NCBI GenBank assembly: GCA_900079695.1
Contig: LT599022.1
Coordinates: 166,222-230,221 of the forward strand
Source: an uncultured Alphaproteobacteria bacterium
Lineage (GTDB): Bacteria > Pseudomonadota > Alphaproteobacteria > Rhodospirillales > Rhodospirillaceae
Length of the DNA: 64,000 nucleotides
Direction of reading: 5' to 3'
Shown here: positions 1 through 9,933 of the stretch, one piece after another
Numbering within the stretch: position 1 is the stretch's first letter
Layout: each line of letters begins with the position of its first letter
The notes under the pieces: model-generated
Seen by the model: the letters and a program-made list of their open reading frames with translations, nothing else
Databases searched by the model: none
What the model was told of the DNA's origin: nothing
Program-made: the position numbers and the translations under genes

Positions 1-455
1 TGGATCTCGGCGAGGCTTTCGGCGCGGCGGCGCAGCCGCTCCATGCGCTCCTGTCCGAGCACCGCGGCGAGGGCGCTGAGGAGGCCGGGGATCACCCGCC
101 GCGACAGCATCGGGTGACGGGTCGCCTCGGGCGTGCCCGGCGTACCGCCGAAGCGCGGCAGCAGGGGCCGCAGCGGTTCCACCAGGATGCGGTCGAGGGG
201 CGGCAGGCTGCGCCCTTCCGCCTCGCCCAGCAGGCGGCGGCATTCGGCGAAGGCGAAGCTGTCGAGCGGGTGGGTGCGCAGGAACTCCCGCGCCACGCCG
301 CGCATCACCTCCACGTCCACGGCGATGCCGCGGCGCGCCGCGGAGCGGGCATAGAACTGGATGAAATCGGCGAGCAGCGCATTGGGCGCCTTGAGCGGAC
401 AATGAACGCCGGGAAGTCCGCCGGTTTCGGAACAACAGGCATTGACCGCGTTCAT
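1..455 (-). CDS. Unidentified protein, N-terminal part only (runs off left edge)
   Basis: A reading frame opens at an ATG at 455 behind a strong ribosome site (GGAGG, 8 bases upstream) and stays open to the left edge, so the first 151 residues are visible and the C-terminus is missing. There is no signal peptide or membrane segment. Cysteines lie at residues 7, 8 and 19 and could be a metal or redox cluster, which is only a guess. The rest looks helical and rich in Leu, Arg and Ala. I do not recognise the family. It diverges from nadE and shares the 146-base intergenic region with it. Codon use matches the neighbours, so the frame is probably a real gene. Confidence 0.6.
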   Translation of the reverse strand, partial: MNAVNACCSETGGLPGVHCPLKAPNALLADFIQFYARSAARRGIAVDVEVMRGVAREFLRTHPLDSFAFAECRRLLGEAEGRSLPPLDRILVEPLRPLLPRFGGTPGTPEATRHPMLSRRVIPGLLSALAAVLGQERMERLRRRAESLAEI

Positions 456-545
456 TACGCATCCTCCGTTAGTATGAAACGGGGTATGAGGAATTGTAGC
501 GGAGGTCGGAGAAAATTCCTACAGTTCTGTTGCCGCCCGGTCACG

Positions 546-574
546 TTGACATCCCCCGTTCCCAGCCATAGGGT
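546..574 (+). promoter_or_regulatory. Candidate sigma-70 promoter for nadE
   Basis: A perfect -35 box TTGACA (546-551) is followed after 17 bases by TAGGGT (569-574). The -10 is weak, but the spacing is ideal and the site lies 28 bases before the nadE start. It should drive nadE-gltX and possibly cysS. Confidence 0.45.
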
Positions 575-601
575 GCGGGACGAACCCCCGGAGACCGTCA
601 G

Positions 602-2245
602 ATGCGCTTTACCGTCGCACTCGCCCAGATCAACCCCACCGTCGGCGCCGTCGCCGCCAACGCCGACCGCGTCGCCGCGGCCTATGCCGAGGCGCGCGCG
701 CAAGGGGCGGATCTGGTGGTCGCCACCGAGTTGTGTCTCGCCGGCTACCCGCCCGAGGATCTGGTGCGCCGTCCGGCGTTTCTCGGTCGCGTCGACGCCG
801 CGCTGCGCGATCTCGCGGCCCTCACCGCCGATGGCCCGGCGCTGATCGTCGGCGCGCCGCGCGCCCGTCCGGGCGACGGCATCCGCGCCTCCGCCAACGC
901 CGCGCTGGTGCTGGCGGAGGGGCGAATCGTCGCCGAGATCGACAAGGTCCATCTGCCCAACTACGGCGTCTTCGACGAAGCGCGGGTGTTCGTGCCCGGG
1001 CCGCTGCCGGAGCCGGTGGAGATCGGCGGGCGCAGGATCGGGGTGATGATCTGCGAGGACATGTGGTACGCCGACGTCGCCGCCCATCTCGCGGCGCGGG
1101 GCGCCGAGATGCTGGTGGTGCCGAACGGCTCGCCGTTCGAGACCGACAAGCGCGGCACCCGCTTGCTGCACGCCCGCGCGCGGGTCGCCGAGACCGGGCT
1201 GCCGCTCGTCTACGTCAATCAGGTGGGCGGGCAGGACGAACTGGTGTTCGACGGCGCGTCGTTCGTGCTCGACGCTCATGGCGCGGAAGCCGCGCGCCTG
1301 CCCGCGTGGGTCGAAACGGTGGCGTGCGTGAGCTTCGCGGACGGCGCGGTCGAAGGGCCGCTCGCCGCGCCCGCCGACCCGTGGGACTCCCTCTATTCGG
1401 CGCTGATGGTCGGGCTGCGCGACTACATCGCCAAGAACCGTTTCCCCGGCGTGATCCTCGGCCTTTCCGGCGGCATCGACAGCGCTCTCGCTGCGGCGAT
1501 CGCGGTCGACGCGCTCGGCGCGGACAAGGTCACCTGCGTGATGATGCCGTCGCCCTACACCAGCCGCGACAGCCTCGAGGATGCCGAACTGGTGGCGAAA
1601 TACCTCGGCTGCGCTCTCCACGAGATCGGCATCGGCGCGGCGATGCAGGGGTTCGGCGCGATGCTCGAACCCCATTTCCGCGACCTCGCGCCCAACGAGG
1701 CGGAAGAGAACATCCAGTCGCGCATCCGTGGCCTGACGCTGATGGCGCTCTCCAACAAGCTCGGGCCGATGGTGCTCTCCACCGGCAACAAGTCGGAGAT
1801 GAGCGTCGGCTACGCCACCCTCTACGGCGACATGTGCGGCGGCTTCGCGGTGCTGAAGGACGTGTACAAGACCGAGGTCTTCGCCCTCTGCCGCTGGCGC
1901 AACGCCAACCGTCCGGACGGCGCGCTCGGGCCGGAGGGAATGGTGATGCCCGAACGCGTGATCACCAAGCCGCCCACCGCCGAACTCCGCCCCGACCAGA
2001 AGGACGAGGACAGCCTGCCGCCGTATTCCCGCCTCGACGCGATTCTCGCCCGCCTGATCGAGGGCGAGCAGGCGCCCGAGCTGGTGGTGAAGGCGGGTTT
2101 CGCCGCCGACGAGGTGCAAAAGGTGTGGCGTCTGCTCAACATTGCGGAATATAAGCGGCGGCAGTCGCCCCCCGGGGTGAAGACCACGCGCCTCGCCTTC
2201 GGGCGCGATCGGCGCTACCCCATCACCAACGGTTTCAGGGACTAG
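602..2245 (+). CDS. nadE: Glutamine-dependent NAD+ synthetase
   Basis: This 547-residue cytoplasmic enzyme amidates nicotinic acid adenine dinucleotide to NAD+, the last step of NAD synthesis, using glutamine as nitrogen donor. The N-terminal nitrilase-type glutaminase domain (about 1-250) carries the catalytic triad E43, K115 and C151 (ICEDMWY). The C-terminal synthetase domain has the ATP-pyrophosphatase P-loop LSGGIDS at 287-293. Length and domain order are normal for the two-domain form, so it should not depend on free ammonia. The ATG at 602 follows GGAGA. The gene ends 9 bases before gltX, suggesting co-transcription. Confidence 0.96.
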   Translation: MRFTVALAQINPTVGAVAANADRVAAAYAEARAQGADLVVATELCLAGYPPEDLVRRPAFLGRVDAALRDLAALTADGPALIVGAPRARPGDGIRASANAALVLAEGRIVAEIDKVHLPNYGVFDEARVFVPGPLPEPVEIGGRRIGVMICEDMWYADVAAHLAARGAEMLVVPNGSPFETDKRGTRLLHARARVAETGLPLVYVNQVGGQDELVFDGASFVLDAHGAEAARLPAWVETVACVSFADGAVEGPLAAPADPWDSLYSALMVGLRDYIAKNRFPGVILGLSGGIDSALAAAIAVDALGADKVTCVMMPSPYTSRDSLEDAELVAKYLGCALHEIGIGAAMQGFGAMLEPHFRDLAPNEAEENIQSRIRGLTLMALSNKLGPMVLSTGNKSEMSVGYATLYGDMCGGFAVLKDVYKTEVFALCRWRNANRPDGALGPEGMVMPERVITKPPTAELRPDQKDEDSLPPYSRLDAILARLIEGEQAPELVVKAGFAADEVQKVWRLLNIAEYKRRQSPPGVKTTRLAFGRDRRYPITNGFRD

Positions 2246-2254
2246 GTCCTCTCG

Positions 2255-3598
2255 ATGAAGGTCCGTTTCGCGCCGAGCCCCACCGGGTATCTGCACATCG
2301 GCAACGCCCGCACCGCGCTGATCAACTGGCTGTTCGCGAAGGCGCACGGCGGGCGCTTCCTGCTGCGCATGGACGACACCGACGCCGAGCGTTCGACGCC
2401 CGCGTTCGCGCAGGGCATCCGCGACGATCTCGCGTGGCTAGGCTTGGCATGGGACGAGGAGGCGAGCCAGGTCGCCCGTCTCGACCGCTATGCCGAGGTC
2501 GGCGAACGGCTGCGCGCCGACGGGCGGATCTACCCCTGCTACGAGACCCCCGAGGAGCTCGAATACAAACGTCGCCGCCAGCGCGCCCGCGGCCTGCCGC
2601 CGGTCTACGACCGCGAGGGCGCGACGCTGTCTCCCGCGCGGCGGGCCGCCCTGGAGGCCGAGGGTCGGCGTCCGCACTGGCGCTTCCGCCTCGATCACGT
2701 GGAAACCGCCTGGGACGATCTGGTGCGTGGGCGTCAGGCCTACCACGGCGCGCACCTTTCCGATCCGGTGGTGCGGCGCGCCGACGGCACCTGGCTCTAC
2801 ATGCTGCCGAGCGTGATCGACGACGCGGACCTCGGCGTCACCCACGTTCTCCGCGGCGAGGACCACGTCACCAACACCGCGGTGCAGATCCAGATGTTCG
2901 CGGCGATCGGCGCGGCGGCGCCGGTGTTCGGCCACGTGCCGCTGATCACCGGGCCGGGCGGGCAGGGGATGTCGAAGCGCGAGGGTTCGCAGGCGTTGCG
3001 CGACTTCCGTGCCGATGGGATCGAGGCGGCGCCGATGCTGGCGATGCTTGCCTCGCTCGGCACCGCCGAGGCCGCCGATCCCCATGCCGACCTCGCGGCG
3101 CTGGTCGCGCGGTTCGACATCCGCCATTTCGGGCGGTCGCAGCCGCAGTTCGATCCGGCGGAGCTGTTCGCGCTCAACGCCCGCCACCTCCACGGCCTCG
3201 ACTTTCCCGGGGCGCGGGCGGGGCTCGCCGCCGCGGGGCTTGCCGACGCCGACGAACCGTTCTGGCTCGCGGTGCGCGCCAATCTCCGACGCTTCGCCGA
3301 CGCGCGCGACTGGTGGGCGGTGATCCACGCGCCCCTCGCGCCCGCGATCGCGGACGCCGCGGATGCCGAGGTGTGCGCCGCCGCCGCCGCCGCGCTGCCG
3401 CCCGAGCCCTGGGACGAGACCACCTGGGGGGCGATCGCCGGGGCCGCCAAGGCCGCCACCGGGAAAAAGGGCCGGGCGTTGTTTCACCCCTTGCGTCTGG
3501 CGCTCACCGGACGCGAGAATGGCCCCGAACTGAAGATCCTGCTGCCGATGATCGGCCGCGCGCGGGCGCGGGCCCGGTTGCTCGGCGAGACCGCCTGA
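2255..3598 (+). CDS. gltX: Glutamate-tRNA ligase
   Basis: This class I aminoacyl-tRNA synthetase of 447 residues charges tRNA with glutamate. The HIGH motif appears as HIGN (14-17) after FAPSPTGYL, and the KMSKS loop as GMSKR (238-242). The length fits bacterial GluRS, with a helical anticodon-binding region after about residue 300. Alphaproteobacteria often carry two GluRS copies, one of which can misacylate tRNA-Gln as substrate for GatCAB. Which type this is cannot be read from the sequence alone. It lies 9 bases after nadE and 25 bases before cysS. Confidence 0.95.
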   Translation: MKVRFAPSPTGYLHIGNARTALINWLFAKAHGGRFLLRMDDTDAERSTPAFAQGIRDDLAWLGLAWDEEASQVARLDRYAEVGERLRADGRIYPCYETPEELEYKRRRQRARGLPPVYDREGATLSPARRAALEAEGRRPHWRFRLDHVETAWDDLVRGRQAYHGAHLSDPVVRRADGTWLYMLPSVIDDADLGVTHVLRGEDHVTNTAVQIQMFAAIGAAAPVFGHVPLITGPGGQGMSKREGSQALRDFRADGIEAAPMLAMLASLGTAEAADPHADLAALVARFDIRHFGRSQPQFDPAELFALNARHLHGLDFPGARAGLAAAGLADADEPFWLAVRANLRRFADARDWWAVIHAPLAPAIADAADAEVCAAAAAALPPEPWDETTWGAIAGAAKAATGKKGRALFHPLRLALTGRENGPELKILLPMIGRARARARLLGETA

Positions 3599-3623
3599 GC
3601 CGTTCGTTTCGAGGAGTCCCGAC

Positions 3624-5000
<1,377 letters not shown>

Positions 5001-5154
5001 GCGGTTGCTACCAAAGAATGAGACGCGCAGAGACTGTTTGGCTGGAGACGGGGGTTCGTGCTAGCTAGTTGCGCGATCGAGCTTCATACCTTGGAGTGTT
5101 GCGGACAGATCCGGGGGGCGCGCGGGGAGACGGCGGGAACGGTTGGTTGCAGGC

Positions 5155-8100
5155 ATGCACGCGGCTGAAGAACATCTGCTGAAAGGTCCGACGCCTCGTC
5201 GCGTGCTGCTGGTCGAGGACGATTCCGCGCATGCGCGGCTGACCACCCTGCAACTCGCCGACGCGGGTTTCGCCGAGACCGACCGCGCCGACACCCTGGC
5301 GGGCGCGCTCGATCGCCTCCGTACCCGGACCTACGACGCGATTCTTCTCGACCTCGGCCTGCCCGACGCGCAGGGCCTCGAAGGGCTGCGGCACGTCCTC
5401 GCCGCCACCGCCGACGCGCCGGTGCTGGTGCTCACCTCCGCCGACGACGACGATCAGGCGACCCGGGCCGTGCGCATGGGCGCGCAGGATTTTCTGGTCA
5501 AGGGGCAGGTGGACGCCCGGCGCCTGCGTCGCGCGATCAGCTACGGCGTCGAGCGCAAGCGGCTGCTGCGCGGCAGCCTGTCGGCGTCGATGTTCGAGAA
5601 TCTCCTCAATCTCAGCCGCAACGCGGTTCTGGCCCTCAACCCCGCGATCGAGGACGGCGGACGGTGCTGGCGGGTGCTGCTCGCCAATCCGCCGTGCGAG
5701 GCGGTCTTCGGCCGTCCGCGCCGCGAGATCGAGGGCGCGCGTCTCGATGCCGTGCTGGTGCCCGCGGTCGCGCGGGAACTTGCCGCGCTGCTGGAGCCGG
5801 TGCTCGAAGGCGGCGGCCAACGCCAGCAGATCCGCGTCGGCGAGGGTGCGGCGGCACGCTGGATGATGGTCGACGCGCTGCCGTTCTCCGGCAAGGTCGC
5901 GGTGATCATGACCGACGTGACGCAGATGAAGCGCCGCGAGGAACAGCTCCGCGCCGCGCAGGAGCGCGCGCAGAAGGCGCTCGACGAGAAGGTGGGGCTG
6001 CTGCACGCGCTGGAGCAGAAGGTGCCGTCGGCGTTGCGCCGCATGCTCGGCCGCATCGATTCCGCCGCCGCGGCGGTCGGCGAGGCGTCTCCGGCGAAGG
6101 CCGATCTCACCGGCGCGCGCGCCGAGGTCGCCGCGCTCGCCTCCGCGGTCGACGCGCTCGCCAGTCAGCGCCAGAGCGCCGGTTTCGCCTACCTCGGCGC
6201 CAACTATCTGTCGGTTCTGGAAATTTCGCCCGATCTCGCGGCAGTGGTGCGCGCCGGAGACGGCGCGGTGATGTTCGTGAACCGGGTCGGCCGCGAGGTT
6301 CTCGACATCGGCGAGAACCAGCCGCTGTCCGCCCTGTCGTTCTTCGACTTCGTGCCCGACGACTATTCGGTGCTGTTCGAGAGCGGCATGGCGGCGCTGC
6401 GCGGCGAGGCGACGCGGGTGCCGATGCATCTCGCGCGGGCGGACGGCCAGCTCATCGACGTCGAACTGATGGTCGCCGACTGTCCCGCCGACGGCATCGA
6501 GGACTGGGCGGGCGAGGATCTGGTGCTGGTTTCGGCGGTGGACACCACCCGGCGCAACCGGGCCTCGCGGCGGATCATCGCGCGCGAGGAGCAGCTCCGC
6601 AAGATCATGGACAACGTCGCCGACGCGATCGTCGTGGTCGACGAGGACGGCCGCATCGAGACCCTCAACCGCGCCACCGAAACCACCTTCGGCATTCCCA
6701 GCCGCGATCTCGTCGGCACCAACGTCGGCCGTCTTCTCGGCCCCGCGCGCGGCCTCGACGGTCCGGCGCTGTCCGGCCTCGCCACCTTCTTGCGCGGCGG
6801 CGTGCCCGCGCGCATCACCGGCTGGCGGCGGCACTTCGGGCGGCGCGGCCGCGACGAGCTGTTCCCGATCGAGCTCGCGGTGCGGGACCTCAACCTCGGC
6901 GAACGCCATCTCTTCATCGGCCTGATCCGCGACATTTCCGAGCGCGTCGCCTACGAGGAGGACATCGTGCGGATGGCGACCCACGACCTCCTCACCGGTC
7001 TCGCCAACCGCACCCATTTCCAGGACGTGCTGGGAATGGTGCTGGCGGCGGCGCGCGAGACCGGCAATCGCGTCGCGCTGATGTTCTTCGACCTCAACCG
7101 CTTCAAGGCGATCAACGACAGCTACGGGCACCTCGTCGGCGACCGGGTGCTGACGGTGTTCGCGAAACGGCTCACCGCGAGTTTGGGCCAGCGCGCGCGG
7201 CTGCTGGCGCGCCTGTCCGCCGACGAGTTCGTGGCGATTCTCGACAAGACCGGCGGCGAGGCGGAACTGCTGCCGATCGCGGGCGCGGTTACCGATGCGG
7301 TCAAGGTTCCGGTGATCGTCGACAACCACGACATCCGCCTGTCGTGCAGCGTCGGCATCGCCGAATATCCCGACGCCGGCCCCCACACCGAGGCGCTGGT
7401 GCGCGGCGCGGAGTTCGCGGTACGCACCGCGAAGGCGCGCGGCCGCGATTCGGTGCAGGTCTACGACGAAAGCCTGTCCGCCTCCCTGGTCTATCGCCAG
7501 AGGCTCGAAACCGCGCTGGTGACGGCGGTGGAGGCCGACGAACTCCAGGTCTACTACCAGCCGAAGATCGACCTCCAGAAGGGCGGCATCGTCGGCGCCG
7601 AGGCGTTGATCCGGTGGTTCCACCCCGAGCTCGGGCTGGTCTCGCCGGTCGCCTTCATTCCGATCGCCGAGGAGACCGGCCAGATCCGCGACATCGGCGA
7701 GTGGGTGCTGCGGCGGGTGTGCCAGGATCAGGCGGCGCGCGCCCGCTCCGGCGCGGCGGTGGTGCCGGTGGCGGTCAACCTTTCGGCGGTGCAGTTCCGC
7801 GACGCCAACCTCGACCGTGCCCTGCGCGGCATCCTCGAGGAGTTCGACCTGCCGCCGAAGCTGCTGGAGCTGGAGCTGACCGAAAGCGCGCTGGTGGAAG
7901 ACATCGACCAGACCGTCGAGACGCTGTCGCGGCTCAAGGGGCTGGGGCTGTCGATCGCGATCGACGATTTCGGCTCGGGCTACTCGTCGTTCGGCTACCT
8001 TACCCGCTTTCCCATCGATTCCCTCAAGATCGACCGCGCCTTCGTGTGCAATATCCCCGCCAACCGCGACGACATGACGGTGACCAAGGCGATCATCGGC

Positions 8101-8274
8101 ATGGCCAAGGCGCTCGACCTGATGCTGGTGGCCGAGGGCGTCGAAACCGTGGAACAGGCCCGCTTTCTCAAGGACCAGGGGTGCGACATGGCGCAGGGCT
8201 ACCTCTACAGCCGCCCGGTGCCGCTCGGCGGATTCCAGCGCCTGCTCGACGACGGCGTGCCGCGGCTGGCCTGA
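5155..8274 (+). CDS. Response regulator with PAS domains, degenerate GGDEF and intact EAL domain (c-di-GMP phosphodiesterase)
   Basis: This is a 1039-residue cytoplasmic signalling protein without membrane segments. An N-terminal receiver domain (about 12-130) has the phospho-acceptor D66 (LLDLGLPD) and K116. A PAS-like region, a coiled coil and two further PAS regions (about 345-455 and 480-600) follow. The GGDEF domain has SADEF (688-692) instead of GGDEF, so cyclase activity is doubtful. The EAL domain is complete: EALIRW at 816, ELTES, DDFGSGYSS and AEGVET. It probably hydrolyses c-di-GMP under control of an unlinked histidine kinase. A TTG at 5143 is an alternative start with a slightly better upstream GGGGAG. 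Confidence 0.9.
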   Translation: MHAAEEHLLKGPTPRRVLLVEDDSAHARLTTLQLADAGFAETDRADTLAGALDRLRTRTYDAILLDLGLPDAQGLEGLRHVLAATADAPVLVLTSADDDDQATRAVRMGAQDFLVKGQVDARRLRRAISYGVERKRLLRGSLSASMFENLLNLSRNAVLALNPAIEDGGRCWRVLLANPPCEAVFGRPRREIEGARLDAVLVPAVARELAALLEPVLEGGGQRQQIRVGEGAAARWMMVDALPFSGKVAVIMTDVTQMKRREEQLRAAQERAQKALDEKVGLLHALEQKVPSALRRMLGRIDSAAAAVGEASPAKADLTGARAEVAALASAVDALASQRQSAGFAYLGANYLSVLEISPDLAAVVRAGDGAVMFVNRVGREVLDIGENQPLSALSFFDFVPDDYSVLFESGMAALRGEATRVPMHLARADGQLIDVELMVADCPADGIEDWAGEDLVLVSAVDTTRRNRASRRIIAREEQLRKIMDNVADAIVVVDEDGRIETLNRATETTFGIPSRDLVGTNVGRLLGPARGLDGPALSGLATFLRGGVPARITGWRRHFGRRGRDELFPIELAVRDLNLGERHLFIGLIRDISERVAYEEDIVRMATHDLLTGLANRTHFQDVLGMVLAAARETGNRVALMFFDLNRFKAINDSYGHLVGDRVLTVFAKRLTASLGQRARLLARLSADEFVAILDKTGGEAELLPIAGAVTDAVKVPVIVDNHDIRLSCSVGIAEYPDAGPHTEALVRGAEFAVRTAKARGRDSVQVYDESLSASLVYRQRLETALVTAVEADELQVYYQPKIDLQKGGIVGAEALIRWFHPELGLVSPVAFIPIAEETGQIRDIGEWVLRRVCQDQAARARSGAAVVPVAVNLSAVQFRDANLDRALRGILEEFDLPPKLLELELTESALVEDIDQTVETLSRLKGLGLSIAIDDFGSGYSSFGYLTRFPIDSLKIDRAFVCNIPANRDDMTVTKAIIGMAKALDLMLVAEGVETVEQARFLKDQGCDMAQGYLYSRPVPLGGFQRLLDDGVPRLA

Positions 8275-8341
8275 AGCAGGCCTTGCGGCCCCCGCGGATT
8301 TGCCGCATTTTCTTCGCTTCTCCGGATCGAAGGCGAGAGCG

Positions 8342-9925
8342 ATGAGCGGCGACCGCGTGTTCCTCTACGACAGTACCCTGCGCGACGGCGCGCAAACCCA
8401 GGGGGTGGATTTCACCGCCGCCGACAAGGTGGCGATCGCCACCGAGCTCGACCGCCTGGGGATCGACTACGTGGAGGGGGGGTGGCCCGGCGCCAACGCC
8501 ACCGACGATCAGTTCTTCGCCAACCCGCCGACGCTCCGGCGTACCCGTCTCGCCGCCTTCGGCATGACCCGCCGCAACGGCCGCTCGGCCCACAACGACG
8601 CGGGCCTCCAGGCGCTGTTCGCCTCCGGTGCGGGGGTCGTCACCCTGGTCGGCAAGACCTGGGAGCATCAGGTCGAGGTCGCGCTCGGCGTCGACCGCGA
8701 CGAAAACCTGCGGATGATCGCCGACAGCGTCGCGGCCGCGCAGGCGCGGGTCGGAGAGGCGATGTTCGACGCCGAGCACTTCTTCGACGGCTACAAGGCC
8801 AACCCGGATTACGCGCTCGCCTGCGTCGAGGCGGCGTATCGGGCCGGGGCGCGCTGGGTGGTGCTGTGCGACACCAACGGCGGCACCCTGCCGCACGAGA
8901 TCGAGGCGATCGTCGGCGCGGTGACCAAGCGGATCCCCGGCAGCCACCTCGGCATCCACTGCCACGACGACACCGGCAACGCGGTCGCCAACTCGCTTGT
9001 TGCGGTGCGCGCCGGGGTGCGGCAGATCCAGGGAACGCTGAACGGCCTCGGCGAGCGCTGCGGCAACGCCAATCTGGTGTCGCTGATCCCGACCCTGATG
9101 CTGAAGATGGGCATGGACACCGGCGTCTCGCGCGAGGGCTTGCGGCTCCTCAAGACGGTGTCGCACATGCTCGACGAGCGCCTCAACCGCGCGCCCAACC
9201 GCCACGCCCCCTACGTCGGCGCGTCCGCCTTCGCCCACAAGGGCGGGCTGCACGCTTCGGCGGTGGCGAAGGACCCATCGTGCTACGAGCACGTCGATCC
9301 GGAGACGGTCGGCAACATGCGGCGCGTCGTCGTTTCCGACCAGTCGGGGCGCTCCAACATCCTCGCCCGCCTCGCCGACGCCGGAGTGGAGGTCGACCCC
9401 GCCGATCCGCGCATCGGCGACCTTCTCGCCGAGGTCAAGAGCAAGGAGGCGGACGGCCTCACCTTCGACGGCGCGGACGCGAGCTTCGAGCTGTTCGCGC
9501 GGCGCTTCCTCGGCGGCGTGCCGGAGTTCTTCTCGGTGCACTCGTTCCGCGTCATCGACGAACGCCGCTACAATGCCCGCGGCGAACTCGTCCACGTGTC
9601 CGAGGCGACCGCGCGGGTGCTGGTGGACAACCGCTATTCGATGGAGGCGGGGGAGGGGCACGGCCCGGTCAACGCGCTCGACGCGGCTCTGCGCAAGGTG
9701 CTGGTGCCCGCGTTCCCGGCGCTCGACCGGCTCGCCCTGGTGGATTACAAGGTGCGGATCATGGCGCCCGAGCGCGGCACCGCCGCGGTCACCCGGGTGA
9801 TGATCGAAAGCGCGGACGCCGCCACCGGTGCGCGCTGGACCACCGTCGGCGTGTCCGAGGACATCATCGACGCCTCGTTCAACGCGCTGCACGACAGCAT
9901 CGTCTACTTCCTGATGAAGGCTTGA
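8342..9925 (+). CDS. cimA: (R)-citramalate synthase
   Basis: This 527-residue enzyme of the alpha-isopropylmalate synthase family condenses pyruvate with acetyl-CoA to citramalate, a threonine-independent route to 2-oxobutyrate and isoleucine. The TIM barrel begins YDSTLRDGAQTQG, and EGGWPGANATD is characteristic of CimA rather than LeuA. The metal-binding HCHDD and the NGLGERCGNAN loop are present, followed by a C-terminal allosteric LeuA-dimer domain (about 390-527). Homocitrate synthase is a relative, but the GGWPG signature argues against it. The ATG at 8342 is preceded by GAGAG. The gene ends 8 bases before the TrmJ-BluB gene. Confidence 0.9.
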   Translation: MSGDRVFLYDSTLRDGAQTQGVDFTAADKVAIATELDRLGIDYVEGGWPGANATDDQFFANPPTLRRTRLAAFGMTRRNGRSAHNDAGLQALFASGAGVVTLVGKTWEHQVEVALGVDRDENLRMIADSVAAAQARVGEAMFDAEHFFDGYKANPDYALACVEAAYRAGARWVVLCDTNGGTLPHEIEAIVGAVTKRIPGSHLGIHCHDDTGNAVANSLVAVRAGVRQIQGTLNGLGERCGNANLVSLIPTLMLKMGMDTGVSREGLRLLKTVSHMLDERLNRAPNRHAPYVGASAFAHKGGLHASAVAKDPSCYEHVDPETVGNMRRVVVSDQSGRSNILARLADAGVEVDPADPRIGDLLAEVKSKEADGLTFDGADASFELFARRFLGGVPEFFSVHSFRVIDERRYNARGELVHVSEATARVLVDNRYSMEAGEGHGPVNALDAALRKVLVPAFPALDRLALVDYKVRIMAPERGTAAVTRVMIESADAATGARWTTVGVSEDIIDASFNALHDSIVYFLMKA

Positions 9926-9933
9926 GTTCGGAT

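Noticed and set aside
5065-7623. 852-residue open frame antisense to the receiver-PAS-EAL gene
   Set aside because: Rich in His, Arg, Ala and Gly with no domain; a by-product of high GC third positions on the real gene.
8482-9933. In-frame extension of the TrmJ-BluB gene upstream through cimA
   Set aside because: Shadow frame of cimA; the TrmJ domain starts near 9934. Unlike this extension, the TrmJ-to-BluB join cannot be avoided, because TrmJ has no stop.
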